DNA of 64,000 nucleotides from assembly GCF_029254265.1 (NCBI RefSeq), contig NZ_JAQWXX010000073.1, positions 1 to 64,000 of the forward strand. The letters run 5' to 3'. The notes under the pieces were generated by a model that worked only from the letters and a program-made list of their open reading frames with translations, searched no databases and had not been told where the DNA came from. Each line of letters opens with the position of its first letter. Within the stretch, counting starts at the first letter, position 1. Below, piece after piece: positions 37,253 to 47,353 of the stretch. The translations under genes were made by a program, and so were the position numbers. The stretch comes from Algoriphagus sp. (GTDB taxonomy: Bacteria > Bacteroidota > Bacteroidia > Cytophagales > Cyclobacteriaceae).

Positions 37253-38262
37253 TATTTTTTATCTGTTTTTCCTTTTCCTGAATCTTTCGAATCAGTATCA
37301 GAACCTGCAATGGATTCCCTCATTGAAGTATCAGATTTGATATTTTCCATTCGGTAATAATCCATCACACCTAGCTTTCCTGATCTAAAAGCTTCTGCAA
37401 GAGCTTTTGGTACTTCCGCTTCTGCTTCTATTACTTTTGCTCGCATTTCTACATTTCTCGCTTTCATCTCTTGCTCCAATGCCACGGCCATTGCTCTTCT
37501 TTCCTCTGCCTTCGCCTCAGCAACTTTCAAATCCGCAGATGCTTGGTCGATTTGAAGCTTCGCTCCGATATTAGTACCTACATCGATATCCGCAATATCA
37601 ATAGAAAGAATTTCAAATGCTGTACCAGCATCTAATCCTCGTTGTAAAACGAGTTTTGAAATTTTATCGGGATTTTCCAACACGCTTTTGTGGTTGGAAG
37701 CAGAGCCGATTGAGGTCACAATACCCTCTCCTACTCTTGCCAGAATAGTTTCTTCACCTGCTCCACCTACCAATTGAGCAATATTAGCTCGAACAGTAAC
37801 TCTTGCTTTAGCTATCAATTGAATCCCGTCTGCGGCTACTGCGGCTACATTTGGAGTATTGATTACTTTCGGATTAACAGATATTTGTACGGCCTCAAAC
37901 ACGTCTCTTCCAGCTAAGTCGATGGCAGTAGCCTGCTTGAATGAAAGAGTAATATTTGCTTTATCCGCTGATATCAAAGCTCTGATTACATTTGGCACAT
38001 TTCCCCCTGCCAAAAAATGAGTTTCCAAATCATTGGTGGTCAACTGAAGTCCAGCTTTGGTAGCTGTGATCATAGAATTAACAATCACACTTGGTGGCAC
38101 CTTCCTGATCCGCATCCCTACAAGCTCTAGTAATCCTACGCGGACATTTGAAAACTGGGCTGTAATCCAGAGATTAACAGGGACGAAATAAAGAAAGATG
38201 AATAAAAGTACTATTCCCGCAAAAGCGGCGATTAGTATAAAAGTTGCGCTAGATGGTTCCAT
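37252..38262 (-). CDS. floA: flotillin-like protein FloA
   Basis: A 336-aa SPFH-domain membrane scaffold protein. An N-terminal membrane segment ([20 protein letters not shown]) is followed by the YqfA/FloA-type domain with [20 protein letters not shown] and [21 protein letters not shown] helix-rich coiled-coil tail ([20 protein letters not shown]) and a short acidic end follow. FloA forms lipid-raft-like membrane foci. Immediately upstream is nfeD, 2 bp away, its standard partner. Function in this organism is inferred from Bacillus FloA. Confidence 0.93.
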   Translation of the reverse strand: MEPSSATFILIAAFAGIVLLFIFLYFVPVNLWITAQFSNVRVGLLELVGMRIRKVPPSVIVNSMITATKAGLQLTTNDLETHFLAGGNVPNVIRALISADKANITLSFKQATAIDLAGRDVFEAVQISVNPKVINTPNVAAVAADGIQLIAKARVTVRANIAQLVGGAGEETILARVGEGIVTSIGSASNHKSVLENPDKISKLVLQRGLDAGTAFEILSIDIADIDVGTNIGAKLQIDQASADLKVAEAKAEERRAMAVALEQEMKARNVEMRAKVIEAEAEVPKALAEAFRSGKLGVMDYYRMENIKSDTSMRESIAGSDTDSKDSGKGKTDKK

Positions 38263-38264
38263 TT

Positions 38265-38723
38265 TTAGTTTACTATTATAGTGTTGTTTTCAATTTTAAT
38301 TATTGTAATCTCTGTTCCTACAGAAATAAATCCTCCTGATGATCTTACCTCATAGATTTTATCATCAATCATTGCTTTGCCTACAGGCTTTAGATCAGAG
38401 ATAGTACGGCCTGGCATTCCAACTTGAAGACCTTCAGTCCTTCCATCAAAAGTACCGCCTTTAATCTCGGATTTCAGAGAAAAACGATTCCATACTCCTG
38501 AAGAGAACCCATAAATTATCGCAGCCACGTTTAAAATTACTGCAATTCCTGTAATCCACCATGCTACCTCTGGTTCAAAACTAATGAAAGCGTAAGCAAT
38601 TCCTGCAAGACTTACAATCATTCCAAGAATCCCCACTATTGTTGTTCCAGGCACAAAGAGAACTTCTGCAAGTAATAGAATTAATCCTATAATCAGAAGG
38701 CTAGAAAGGACAAAGATCGTCAT
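38265..38723 (-). CDS. NfeD-family membrane protein
   Basis: A 152-aa short NfeD protein: three or four membrane helices ([58 protein letters not shown]) and a C-terminal OB-fold with [20 protein letters not shown]. Short NfeD proteins pair with flotillins; long ones carry a protease domain that is absent here. The stop is 2 bp before the floA start, so the two are one operon. Role in membrane quality control is inferred from family. Confidence 0.9.
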   Translation of the reverse strand: MTIFVLSSLLIIGLILLLAEVLFVPGTTIVGILGMIVSLAGIAYAFISFEPEVAWWITGIAVILNVAAIIYGFSSGVWNRFSLKSEIKGGTFDGRTEGLQVGMPGRTISDLKPVGKAMIDDKIYEVRSSGGFISVGTEITIIKIENNTIIVN

Positions 38724-38787
38724 GGTGAAAAGTCGGTAGTAATTCGACTAAAATACAAGATTACTTTTTACAAAAGTTGAATATTCA

Positions 38788-38812
38788 TAAAAAAAGCCCG
38801 AATAATCGGGCT
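38788..38812 (-). terminator. rho-independent terminator of proS
   Basis: Minus strand: AGCCCGA-TTAT-TCGGGCT followed by seven T residues (complement of 38788-38794). Perfect 7-bp stem, 6 bp after the proS stop. Confidence 0.9.
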
Positions 38813-38818
38813 AGTTTA

Positions 38819-40300
38819 TCAATATGCTTTTGCGAATAACACTCGCCCTTTAGAAGGCATTCCAGTGAGTATGCATTTTCCCTCTTCAATTTTTTGATCA
38901 AGAGGAATACATCTGATTGTAGCTTTAGTGAGATCCTTGATTTTATCTTCAGTCTCAGAAGTACCGTCCCAATGCGCAGAAAGGAAACCACCTTTTGTCT
39001 CCAAAACTTCTTTAAATTCTTCCCAGGAATTGACTTCGGTAGTTTTTTCTTGTTGAAAATTGTATGCTTTGTTGTAAATCTCTTCCTGAATCAAATCAAG
39101 AAGATTTGAAATCTTCTCCGCAATTGGTTGTGTTGATAATTCAAACTGCTCCTTAGTCAGAGTATCTCTTCTTGCGATCTCAATAGTACCATTTTCTAAA
39201 TCACGTGGTCCAATTGCAATTCGTACAGGTACACCTTTTAGCTCATATTCAGCGAATTTCCAACCTGGTTTATGCGTATCACGATTATCAAATTTAACGG
39301 TGATTCCTGCTTTTCGAAGTTCCGACATAATCTCATTTACCTTTTCAGAAATCGCATCGAATTCTTCGTCGCTTCTGTAAATAGGAACAATTACTACTTG
39401 AAAAGGGGCCAATTTTGGAGGAAGTACCAAGCCATTATCATCCGAGTGTGCCATTATCAAAGCACCCATTAATCGGGTACTAACTCCCCAAGATGTACCC
39501 CAGACATATTCAAGGCCTCCTTCTTTGGTGGCATATTTTACCTCAAATGCTTTTGCGAAGTTTTGACCCAAAAAATGAGAAGTTCCTGCTTGAAGGGCCT
39601 TACCATCCTGCATCATTGCTTCGATACAAAGTGTATCATCCGCACCAGCGAACCGTTCATTTTCAGTTTTTCTCCCTCTCACTACTGGCAACGCCATAAA
39701 CTCTTCTGCAAATTGAGCATAGATATTCATCATTTGAAGTGTTTCCGCTTTCGCCTCTTCAGCTGTGGCATGTGCCGTGTGCCCCTCTTGCCATAGGAAC
39801 TCAGATGTTCTCAAAAATAACCGAGTTCGCATTTCCCAGCGAACTACATTTGCCCACTGATTAATAAGTAAAGGCAAATCTCTATACGACTGAACCCAAC
39901 TTTTAAAAGTACTCCAAATAACAGTTTCAGATGTTGGTCTGACGATTAATTCTTCTTCAAGCTTAGCGTCTGGATCAACGATAACTCCACTCCCATCTTC
40001 AGCATTTTTGAGTCGATAATGTGTAACTACAGCACATTCTTTGGCAAACCCTTCTACATGGCTTGCCTCTTTGCTTAGGAATGATTTGGGTATAAAAAGA
40101 GGGAAATACGCATTTACATGACTAGTCTCTTTGAACATCCGGTCTAATTCGGCCTGCATTTTTTCCCAGATAGAATAACCATAAGGTTTTATGATCATAC
40201 AGCCTCTTACAGCTGAATTTTCAGCTAGATCAGCTCTTTTTACTAATTCGTTATACCAGAGTGAATAATCTTCACTTCTCTTTGGTAGTCCTTTACTCAT
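38819..40300 (-). CDS. proS: prolyl-tRNA synthetase (archaeal/eukaryotic type)
   Basis: A 493-aa class II aminoacyl-tRNA synthetase charging tRNA(Pro). Motif 1 lies near [19 protein letters not shown], motif 2 around [20 protein letters not shown] and motif 3 in [18 protein letters not shown]. The anticodon-binding domain starts near [10 protein letters not shown], and the C-terminal zinc-binding-like part ends AKAY. The absence of the bacterial YbaK-type insertion marks the ProS type 3 family common in Bacteroidota. Length standard. The gene has its own terminator. Confidence 0.95.
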   Translation of the reverse strand: MSKGLPKRSEDYSLWYNELVKRADLAENSAVRGCMIIKPYGYSIWEKMQAELDRMFKETSHVNAYFPLFIPKSFLSKEASHVEGFAKECAVVTHYRLKNAEDGSGVIVDPDAKLEEELIVRPTSETVIWSTFKSWVQSYRDLPLLINQWANVVRWEMRTRLFLRTSEFLWQEGHTAHATAEEAKAETLQMMNIYAQFAEEFMALPVVRGRKTENERFAGADDTLCIEAMMQDGKALQAGTSHFLGQNFAKAFEVKYATKEGGLEYVWGTSWGVSTRLMGALIMAHSDDNGLVLPPKLAPFQVVIVPIYRSDEEFDAISEKVNEIMSELRKAGITVKFDNRDTHKPGWKFAEYELKGVPVRIAIGPRDLENGTIEIARRDTLTKEQFELSTQPIAEKISNLLDLIQEEIYNKAYNFQQEKTTEVNSWEEFKEVLETKGGFLSAHWDGTSETEDKIKDLTKATIRCIPLDQKIEEGKCILTGMPSKGRVLFAKAY

Positions 40301-40423
40301 TGTTGTTGATTGAGATACAGATTGTTCTTATTTTTGCTAACTTCAGCGTGACAAATATAACCCAAAAAGAATAACCCTTAGTCTGTGTGTACGTATAACA
40401 GAGTAACTAATTCAACTTCTATT

Positions 40424-41791
40424 ATGAAGAAATTTCCAATTCAAACGTCAGCATTCCTTGTAGGAGCAGTAATTCTAGCATCTTGTAGCACTAATAAGAT
40501 GGCTATGAATAACCAACAAGACAATCTATACTTCATGGCATCCGATGCCAAAGTAGCGACAGAGTTTGCCGTTCAAAATAATAATCCTGAGCAATTTGAA
40601 TCACTTTCTAGCTTACAGGCAGAAGCTTATTCTCAAGAAAACTTCAGTTCAAGAAACGTAAACCCAGACTACATTGCTCGATACCAGACTGAGACCGTAG
40701 AGGGAGACGAAGGAGTAGTTTATTTTGATGAATCAGGTGTTGATGAAAATCAAACTAATCAAGGAGATATCGATGCCTATAATAATTTTAGAGTAAGCGG
40801 ATCAGGTGTAAATTCTGGTTTTAATCCTGCTATGTCCTTTAATATGGGGATGATGTATGGCATGGGAATGATGAATCCATGGATGAGTCCGTGGGGTATG
40901 AGTCCTTGGGGAATGGGAGGATTCTATGACCCATTTTGGGGTCCATCTTGGGGATACAGACCTGGGTTTAATTTGAGTTTTGGATTCGGTATAGGTTTTG
41001 GAGGTTATAATCCATTTTGGGGACCAAATTTTGGAATGGGTTGGGGAATGCCTATCTACGGAGGTTATCCTGGATGGGGATACCCTATGTATGGTAGACC
41101 AATTTACGTTATTCCCGGTGGCGAATACGGAGATAGAAGAGTAGTAAGTGGAGCTAGACCAACTAGAGGTTCATCTTTGGCAAATACCAGTAGATCTTCA
41201 TCTAATGCTGCAATCCAGCCAAGTACAGCAAGAGCGCAAGCTAGAAGAGATGTATTAAATAGCGGCTCATCTTCGAGAAGAACCTTAACAAATTCTAATA
41301 ATGCTAGAACCACTTCAAGAGACTTTGGAACTTCACAGAATGATTATTATTCAAATTCAAGATCTAGAGTTGCGACAAATGGAAGTACCAGAAATGTTGC
41401 TTCTCCAGCAATGGACAGATCAGTAACCAGAACAAGAAGTGCTATGCCTTCGGCTAGACCTTCAGCGATCCCATCAAATTCACGGTCATACACAGGTCCT
41501 AGTAGAAGTGGGGTTACGAGATCAAGCAGTCCATCTTATAACAACAGATCATCTAGTCCATCATATAATAGAAGTACCATTCCTAGCAGATCTGGAAGTC
41601 CATCGTACAATCCAGGTCGTACAAATACAAGAACATATAGTACTCCAACCAGATCTTCTTCTCCATCGAACTATAGCACACCAAGTCGTAGTTCTTCAGG
41701 AGGAGGAATGAGTTCTGGAGGAGGAGCATCAAGAAGTAGCGGAGGTGGCGGAGCCAGCTCTGGAGGATCAAGAGGTGGAAGGGGGAATTAA
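40424..41791 (+). CDS. low-complexity lipoprotein, Gly/Met/Trp-rich and Ser/Arg-rich
   Basis: About 455 aa from ATG 40424 (the GTG upstream lacks support), with a lipoprotein signal (FLVGAVILASC). The protein has three parts: an acidic N-terminal third; a middle with MGMMYGMGMMNPWMSPWGM and repeated GYNPFWGP / GWGYPMYG segments; and a Ser/Arg/Thr/Pro/Gly tail with RSSSPSYN repeats ending in Gly-Ser-rich stretches. No domain is recognised. Similar proteins occur in Cyclobacteriaceae as hypothetical. The tail is positively charged and likely disordered. It could be a surface adhesive or matrix protein, which is speculation. Confidence 0.7.
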   Translation: MKKFPIQTSAFLVGAVILASCSTNKMAMNNQQDNLYFMASDAKVATEFAVQNNNPEQFESLSSLQAEAYSQENFSSRNVNPDYIARYQTETVEGDEGVVYFDESGVDENQTNQGDIDAYNNFRVSGSGVNSGFNPAMSFNMGMMYGMGMMNPWMSPWGMSPWGMGGFYDPFWGPSWGYRPGFNLSFGFGIGFGGYNPFWGPNFGMGWGMPIYGGYPGWGYPMYGRPIYVIPGGEYGDRRVVSGARPTRGSSLANTSRSSSNAAIQPSTARAQARRDVLNSGSSSRRTLTNSNNARTTSRDFGTSQNDYYSNSRSRVATNGSTRNVASPAMDRSVTRTRSAMPSARPSAIPSNSRSYTGPSRSGVTRSSSPSYNNRSSSPSYNRSTIPSRSGSPSYNPGRTNTRTYSTPTRSSSPSNYSTPSRSSSGGGMSSGGGASRSSGGGGASSGGSRGGRGN

Positions 41792-41806
41792 TTCCCCTTT
41801 TTTTTT
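41781..41806 (+). terminator. rho-independent terminator overlapping the stop codon
   Basis: Palindrome GGGGAATTAATTCCCC (41782-41797) with the TAA stop inside it, followed by nine T residues. It also acts as the 3' end of the low-complexity lipoprotein gene. Confidence 0.85.
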
Positions 41807-41867
41807 GAATAATTTTAAGCCTAATAGCCCTTTATTCCGTTATTTAATCACACTAAACAAATTCTAA

Positions 41868-43376
41868 ATGAGGTCATCCTTTTTAGTAATATTCTGCCTT
41901 ATTTCAATTTCATCAGGATATGCTCAAAGTGGTTACTTTGAAGACGCATATAGATTTAGTCAAAACAAGCCATCTGGATCTGCAAGGATAATGGCTATAG
42001 GTGGAACACAGTGGTCGCTAGGAGGAGATGTATCAAATGTTGCCGGAAATCCAGCTGGACTTGGATTCTTCAGATCATCTCAAGCTAGTGTGACCTTAGG
42101 CATCACAGATTGGGGTGTAGAGACAACTTACCTCAATCAAAATAAAAGCTACAACACCAGTAATTTCGCACTCCCAAATCTCAGTATGGTAATTGCAAAA
42201 CCAAAGGGAGAGCTAGAAAGAGGGGCTTTTAAAGGTGGGGCTTTTGGAATCGGCCTTCAACGAATTGCAAACTTTAATACTGAATATGGTTATTTCTCTG
42301 ATGAAATAGGAGAAACCTCAATTATTGATTTTTACATTCAAGATTCCTTTGGGATTCCTGAAAACCAAATTGAATCTTTCGGTTTAACTGGCTTAGCTTA
42401 CCAAACCTATCAAATCAATCCTGTTGCTTTTGATAATGAAGGCAATCCTATTCCAAATCCTGATGTCTATGACTCTTTTGTCACGGGTTTCCCTTTTCAA
42501 GATGAAAATGTAAGACAAGAAGGGTCAGCTAACCAACTCTCATTTAGTTATGGAGCTAATTTCAATCATAAAATTTTTGTTGGAGGTTCTCTCGGAATAA
42601 GAACCCTAAATTACTCTTCAATAAAAGTTTATAATGAAGAATTTATAGATGGTCCTCTCATTAATTCTTCACTTTCTGAAAATCTTTTTATAAATGGAAG
42701 TGGATTGAATGTGAATCTTGGATTGATATATAAACCAATTGATTACGTAAATCTTGGATTTAACTTCCAAAGTCCTACTTGGTACACTTTAGATGAAGAA
42801 TACAGTGCAAGTAATTTAGCTTTTTATGATAACTACTACTTTGAGCAAGAAGATGTTACACTTGGGAGACAAGAAGCATTCACCGATGTGTTTCTTAATC
42901 GGTTTAGTCTGAATACTCCTTTGAAAATTGGGGGTGGAGCTGCTTTCTTTTTAGGTAAGAATGGATTTATTTCCGCTGATATTGATTGGGTTGATTATTC
43001 AGCGGCACGTTTGAACTCAAATAGTTTCAATCCAGGTCCAGATAATTTAGAAATTCAAAATATTTATACGAGCACCATTGATTTTAGAATAGGTGCAGAA
43101 TACAAGATCAGTAATTTCAGCCTTAGAGGTGGATATGCGTTGTATGGTGATCCAATTGCTGATTCTGAATACGATAGAAGTACTCAACAATTATCAGGTG
43201 GATTTGGAGTCAGATTAAATAATTTCGCTATAGACTTTGCTCTCATTAATCAAAAATTCAATACGCTATATTCCAGTTATCAAGTTCTGGATAATGCCGG
43301 AAATAATATTGGTCCAGTAACTGAATTGAAGAATAGTCTTACAAATGGAGTTTTGACTCTTAGTTTGAATTTTTAA
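41868..43376 (+). CDS. OmpP1/FadL/TodX-type outer-membrane transport protein
   Basis: A 502-aa outer-membrane beta barrel with signal peptide (FLVIFCLISISSGYAQ). The N-terminal plug motif RIMAIGGTQWSLGGDVSNVA then GNPAGLGFF is the FadL/OmpP1 signature. The remainder is a series of amphipathic strands, ending with an aromatic C-terminal Phe (LTLSLNF), the BAM recognition signal. The family passes hydrophobic compounds such as fatty acids or aromatics. Alternative: a Bacteroidota PorV-like protein. Its 3' end overlaps the converging aroK gene by 17 bp. Confidence 0.82.
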   Translation: MRSSFLVIFCLISISSGYAQSGYFEDAYRFSQNKPSGSARIMAIGGTQWSLGGDVSNVAGNPAGLGFFRSSQASVTLGITDWGVETTYLNQNKSYNTSNFALPNLSMVIAKPKGELERGAFKGGAFGIGLQRIANFNTEYGYFSDEIGETSIIDFYIQDSFGIPENQIESFGLTGLAYQTYQINPVAFDNEGNPIPNPDVYDSFVTGFPFQDENVRQEGSANQLSFSYGANFNHKIFVGGSLGIRTLNYSSIKVYNEEFIDGPLINSSLSENLFINGSGLNVNLGLIYKPIDYVNLGFNFQSPTWYTLDEEYSASNLAFYDNYYFEQEDVTLGRQEAFTDVFLNRFSLNTPLKIGGGAAFFLGKNGFISADIDWVDYSAARLNSNSFNPGPDNLEIQNIYTSTIDFRIGAEYKISNFSLRGGYALYGDPIADSEYDRSTQQLSGGFGVRLNNFAIDFALINQKFNTLYSSYQVLDNAGNNIGPVTELKNSLTNGVLTLSLNF

Positions 43377-43896
43377 TTAATCGAATCAATTCAGAAATCA
43401 ATAACTCAGCGGAAAAATCTTCTCCGCTGAGTTTTATTTTTGCTTGATTATAAAAATGGTCTCGATCGACCAACAGACTTTTCAATTTTAAAATTACCTC
43501 CCCTTGGTCTAAATCTGAAAACATGGGCCGATTCTGAGATCTTGAGGCTCCAAACCTTGCTGATATCTCTTCCAAAGGAACATCTAAATACACAGAGGTA
43601 GACTTAGAATTAATAAGATCCATATTCCCATTGAAACAGGGACAACCTCCTCCTGAGGCTAAAACAAAAGATTCATTTAAATTCAATACATCGTCCAATA
43701 CTTCTGTCTCCCAATTTCGAAATCCTCCCTCCCCGTGGATTGAGAAGATATCGGAGATTTTCATTTTATATCGATTTTCAATCAAATGGTCTAAATCATA
43801 AAAGGGGAATTTCAATATGGACGCCAATTGTCGTCCGAAAGTGCTCTTTCCCGAACCTGGCAATCCAACCAAAACTACTTTTAATTCACTACTCAT
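43360..43896 (-). CDS. aroK: shikimate kinase
   Basis: A 178-aa enzyme of the chorismate pathway that phosphorylates shikimate. Walker A GLPGSGKST (11-19), the shikimate-binding DLDHLIENR, the family's conserved FRNWETEVL and LASGGGCPC, and RPMFSDL in the lid region are all present. Length is standard. The stop region overlaps the porin gene's 3' end on the other strand, and the start overlaps the BT_3928-type gene stop (43893-43896), so it is the last gene of that small operon. Confidence 0.95.
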   Translation of the reverse strand: MSSELKVVLVGLPGSGKSTFGRQLASILKFPFYDLDHLIENRYKMKISDIFSIHGEGGFRNWETEVLDDVLNLNESFVLASGGGCPCFNGNMDLINSKSTSVYLDVPLEEISARFGASRSQNRPMFSDLDQGEVILKLKSLLVDRDHFYNQAKIKLSGEDFSAELLISELIRLIKNSN

Positions 43897-44993
43897 TTGA
43901 TATAATAATCCAAAACTTCGCTTGAACTCGGAGTGTTGTTGTGATGATATTTAGCCAATACTTGACCGTCTTTCAGTAGCATAATGCCAGGGTTCGATCT
44001 TATCATCGTTTTGACAACAGTAGCATCAGCTTGTAATCCAAGAATATCCCATCCCCTCTCATTCATAAAGGAAGTAATTTCTTCTTGTGAAGCTGCAGCC
44101 ACAAAAACTGGTTGAATTGGAGAACCCTTTAAATCTTTAATCAATTGATCGATTTCTTCAAGATTAGAATCACTCACTTTAAGCATGCTACTTACCAAGA
44201 TTAATGTTTTATCTCCTGTGAAAACTTCAGAAGAAAAATCTCCCTCATCATTCCAAACTGCGAAATCTGATATTTTGGGAAGTGCTTCAGGGTTTTTCAA
44301 ATTCATCTCTACAAACTCCAACGTTTCATCAGATGGATATTGATCGAAAGTAAGCAATTCCCCGTCCTTCTTCATTACATAAGAATACTCAAGCGGAGAA
44401 GAAGGAAGCATGTTTTGAGGAATATTCACCCCTACTTTATATGCTCTAAAATCAATAAATGGGAGATTTCGTATGGCTAAAATAGATAGAGTTAAAGCCA
44501 AAACGCAACAAACTGCAGTTACAACTTTTGCCCAAAGGGCCGACTTTTTCGGCAGATCCAATTGAAACAAAAACAAGATTGCAATAAGAACCAATAGAAT
44601 TAAATCCTTGTAAAAAGATTGCCAAGGAGTCAGTTTGATAGCATCTCCAAAACATCCACAATCTGTTACTTTATTAAAGTATGCGGAAAAGAATGTCAAA
44701 AAAGTAAAGAACAAAATCATCAATGCAAGCGCCCAAACAGTGAATCTACTTTTGACTCCAAGAATAAGCATCACTCCAAGAACCACCTCAATAACCACCA
44801 AAATTACAGCAAACTCTAAGGCAAATGGTTTGAGATAGTAAAAGAAACCAGCAATATCATTTGAAAAAACATCAAAGTATTCCTCCAACTTTATCGAAGT
44901 CCCTACCGGGTCGTTGACTTTGATCAAACCAGAAAAGATAAATAGCCCTCCTACCAGAAGTCTAATTACCCATAAAAAGCCATCTTTAATCAT
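43893..44993 (-). CDS. BT_3928-family protein: DoxX-like membrane domain plus thioredoxin-like domain
   Basis: A 366-aa membrane protein. Four helices form a DoxX-like domain (LLVGGLFIFSGLIKVNDPVG, VTDCGCFGDAIKLTPW with two cysteines), followed by a periplasmic region that looks like a thioredoxin fold without a CxxC (SSMLKVSDSNLEEIDQLIKD, then NPGIMLLKDGQVLAKY). It belongs to the Bacteroidota BT_3928 family. Likely linked to a redox or thiol process in the envelope; the CGC motif may bind metal or form a disulfide. It overlaps both neighbours by a few bases, with aroK downstream and DUF1599 upstream. Confidence 0.82.
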   Translation of the reverse strand: MIKDGFLWVIRLLVGGLFIFSGLIKVNDPVGTSIKLEEYFDVFSNDIAGFFYYLKPFALEFAVILVVIEVVLGVMLILGVKSRFTVWALALMILFFTFLTFFSAYFNKVTDCGCFGDAIKLTPWQSFYKDLILLVLIAILFLFQLDLPKKSALWAKVVTAVCCVLALTLSILAIRNLPFIDFRAYKVGVNIPQNMLPSSPLEYSYVMKKDGELLTFDQYPSDETLEFVEMNLKNPEALPKISDFAVWNDEGDFSSEVFTGDKTLILVSSMLKVSDSNLEEIDQLIKDLKGSPIQPVFVAAASQEEITSFMNERGWDILGLQADATVVKTMIRSNPGIMLLKDGQVLAKYHHNNTPSSSEVLDYYIK

Positions 44994-45531
44994 GATAACC
45001 CAGTTTAATTAAACAGAAAACAGCGTAGTTGATCATATCTTGATAGTTTGCCTCGATACCTTCAGATACCAATGTTTGTCCCTCATTATCTTCAATTTGT
45101 TTTACTCTAAGGAGTTTCATTAAGATAATATCAGTCATGGAACTCACCCGCATTTCTCTCCAAGCTTCTCCATAATCATGATTTTTATTTTCCAGCAAAG
45201 CTCTTGTGTCATTCACCCATTGATCATACTTAGGCTCGATGATTTCAAATGGAATTTCCATAAGGGAATCATCCTTAAAACTGATTTGAAGCAATGCAAT
45301 AATGCAGTAATTTATAATCCCCACAAATTCATCGACCACAGGATCACCTACCTTTTGTAGTCCTTTTTCTTGAATTGACCTTATTCGCTGAGCTTTAATA
45401 AAGATCTGATCAGTTATTGAAGGAAGCCGCAAAATTCTCCAGGCCGTACCATAATCTAAGGTTTTCTTCCTGAATAATTCTTTACATCGACTGATAACTT
45501 GATTATATTCGTTACTAGTTTGATTCTCCAA
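44986..45531 (-). CDS. DUF1599-domain protein
   Basis: A 181-aa protein containing two copies of the DUF1599 repeat: KTLDYGTAWRILRLPSITDQ then IINYCIIALL, and HDYGEAWREMRVSSMTDIIL with MINYAVFCLI. All-helical proteins of this type resemble the MazG/dCTPase-like NTP pyrophosphohydrolase fold, but no activity is shown. The start codon is TTG 45531; an in-frame stop lies just upstream and no ATG fits. It is divergent from folP with 14 bp between the starts, an arrangement often conserved in Bacteroidota. It starts an operon with the BT_3928-type gene and aroK. Confidence 0.88.
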   Translation of the reverse strand: MENQTSNEYNQVISRCKELFRKKTLDYGTAWRILRLPSITDQIFIKAQRIRSIQEKGLQKVGDPVVDEFVGIINYCIIALLQISFKDDSLMEIPFEIIEPKYDQWVNDTRALLENKNHDYGEAWREMRVSSMTDIILMKLLRVKQIEDNEGQTLVSEGIEANYQDMINYAVFCLIKLGYHD

Positions 45532-45545
45532 AGTGATTAATTTTT

Positions 45546-46436
45546 ATGATTCCCGATCAGGACAACAATTCTTCTATCGAAGATAAATTATTTCCCCAAA
45601 AATATACATTTCAAATCAACGGGAGGCTTTTAAATTGGAAAAGACCTCAGATAATGGGAATTGTTAATCTAACTCCTGATTCTTTTTACTCAGGAAGTAG
45701 GACATACAACACATTGGAGACTGCAATTAAACTAATTGAAAAGCACATTTCAGAAGGAGCAGATATTTTGGATTTAGGGGGATACAGTACTAGGCCGGGT
45801 GCTTCCGAAATTTCAATTCAAGAAGAAGAAGATCGGGTTCTGCCGATTGTGACTTGGATTTCCAAAAATCACCCGGAAACATTGATTTCTATTGATACTT
45901 TTAGAGGTAAAGTTGCAAAATCGGCAATCAGAGAAGGCGCTCATATAGTGAATGATATTTCAGCTGGTGAATTAGATCCTGATATGTTGGCTACAGTTGG
46001 GAAATTAAAAGTTCCATACATCGCTATGCATATGAAGGGGAATCCCAAAACCATGCAGAGTCAAATTGATTATTCAGATATTTTAGCAGAAATAATGTAC
46101 TATTTCGCTAAAAAACTGGAAGAATTTAAAAAGTTTGGCATTAATGATGTAATATTTGATCCAGGTTTTGGATTTGCTAAGACCATTCCCCAAAATTTTT
46201 GGATATTGAGAAACATTGAATTATTCAAAGTTTTTGGAGTTCCTATTTTGGCAGGTGTCTCTAGAAAATCAATGATCTACAAAACGCTGGAAATTGATCC
46301 AATAGATGCTTTAAATGGATCTACTGCACTTCATATGTTTGCTTTATCCAAAGGGGCAAACTTACTTAGAGTGCATGACGTTAAAGAAGCTAAACAAACT
46401 ATAGATTTATATAACATTTTATACCCAACAACTTGA
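45546..46436 (+). CDS. folP: dihydropteroate synthase
   Basis: A 296-aa TIM-barrel enzyme of folate synthesis that joins pABA to dihydropterin pyrophosphate; target of sulfonamides. Signatures: IMGIVNLTPDSFYSG (~36-50), ADILDLGGYSTRPGA, ISIDTFRGKVAKSA, VNDISAG, MHMKGNPKTMQ, DPGFGFAKT and GVSRKSM. Length and order are normal. Its TGA overlaps a TTG start of cdaA, so the two genes are coupled. Confidence 0.96.
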   Translation: MIPDQDNNSSIEDKLFPQKYTFQINGRLLNWKRPQIMGIVNLTPDSFYSGSRTYNTLETAIKLIEKHISEGADILDLGGYSTRPGASEISIQEEEDRVLPIVTWISKNHPETLISIDTFRGKVAKSAIREGAHIVNDISAGELDPDMLATVGKLKVPYIAMHMKGNPKTMQSQIDYSDILAEIMYYFAKKLEEFKKFGINDVIFDPGFGFAKTIPQNFWILRNIELFKVFGVPILAGVSRKSMIYKTLEIDPIDALNGSTALHMFALSKGANLLRVHDVKEAKQTIDLYNILYPTT

Positions 46437-47308
46437 GCTTGCTTTTTAAAATAGGTTTCTTAGAAATCTCCATTGTCAATATGATAGATATTGCCTTGGT
46501 GGCGGCATTGCTATACCAAGTCTATAAACTTCTAAAAGGCAGTGTAGCTATCAAGATTTTTCTAGGCTTCCTATCTATTTATTTGATTTATTTGCTTGTA
46601 AGAGCACTTAGAATGGAGCTCCTCTCATCTATTCTGGGTCAATTCATGGGAGTTGGTGTGATTGCAGCAATTATCATTTTTGCACCTGAAATCAGAAAAT
46701 TCCTTCTCCTAATAGGCAGATCATCATTCCTATCTAATGACAACATCTGGAAAGACCTTTTATTCTTTTGGAAAAAAAGAGAAAACGGGACATTTAATAT
46801 TAGCCCTATAGTTGATGCCTCAAAAATATTGGCTGGAAGCAACACAGGTGCACTCATTGTAATATCCAAAAGTACAGAGTTGAAGTTTTATGCTGAAAGC
46901 GGCGACATATTGGACGCCGAATTATCTAAGAGACTATTGATTTCTATTTTCAATAAGTATAGCCCACTTCATGACGGGGCTGTTATCATTCACAACGGGA
47001 AAATCAAAGCTGCAAGATGTATACTTCCAGTGACGGAAAGAGAAGTGCCTGCTCAGTTTGGATTAAGGCACCGTGCTGCAATAGGTATGTCTGAAGCAAC
47101 AGACGCCATAGTACTAGTTGTTTCTGAAGAGACCGGACAACTCTCTATTACAAAAAATGGCAAAGTCTTACATAACATGTCGTTTCAGGAGATTCGAGAA
47201 ACCATCAATGATTACTTGAACAATGAGGAGGTAGATAGTAGGTTTGAGGATATTCAGGAATATGAGTTGAAGAAAAAAAGAAAACTAGCAATGACCAGTA
47301 AAACATAA
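46433..47308 (+). CDS. cdaA: diadenylate cyclase CdaA
   Basis: A 291-aa membrane enzyme making c-di-AMP from two ATP. Three N-terminal helices, then the DAC domain with DGA (181-183, within LHDGAVIIHNGKI) and RHR (212-214, RHRAAIGMSEA), the two catalytic motifs. The start TTG 46433 overlaps folP's TGA. A later ATG (46481) would remove LLFKIGFLEIS, a conserved segment, so TTG is preferred. c-di-AMP regulates cell-wall and potassium homeostasis. The folP-cdaA pair is usual in Bacteroidota. Confidence 0.95.
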   Translation: MSLLFKIGFLEISIVNMIDIALVAALLYQVYKLLKGSVAIKIFLGFLSIYLIYLLVRALRMELLSSILGQFMGVGVIAAIIIFAPEIRKFLLLIGRSSFLSNDNIWKDLLFFWKKRENGTFNISPIVDASKILAGSNTGALIVISKSTELKFYAESGDILDAELSKRLLISIFNKYSPLHDGAVIIHNGKIKAARCILPVTEREVPAQFGLRHRAAIGMSEATDAIVLVVSEETGQLSITKNGKVLHNMSFQEIRETINDYLNNEEVDSRFEDIQEYELKKKRKLAMTSKT

Positions 47309-47338
47309 AAGGCAGTGAATTCACTGCCTTTTATGTTT
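47301..47338. terminator. bidirectional terminator between cdaA and kbl
   Basis: A perfect 38-bp palindrome AAACATAAAAGGCAGTGAA / TTCACTGCCTTTTATGTTT overlapping the cdaA stop. GC-containing stem with T run on either strand; it ends the converging genes. Confidence 0.88.
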
Positions 47339-47353
47339 AGAATAAATTAGAAT

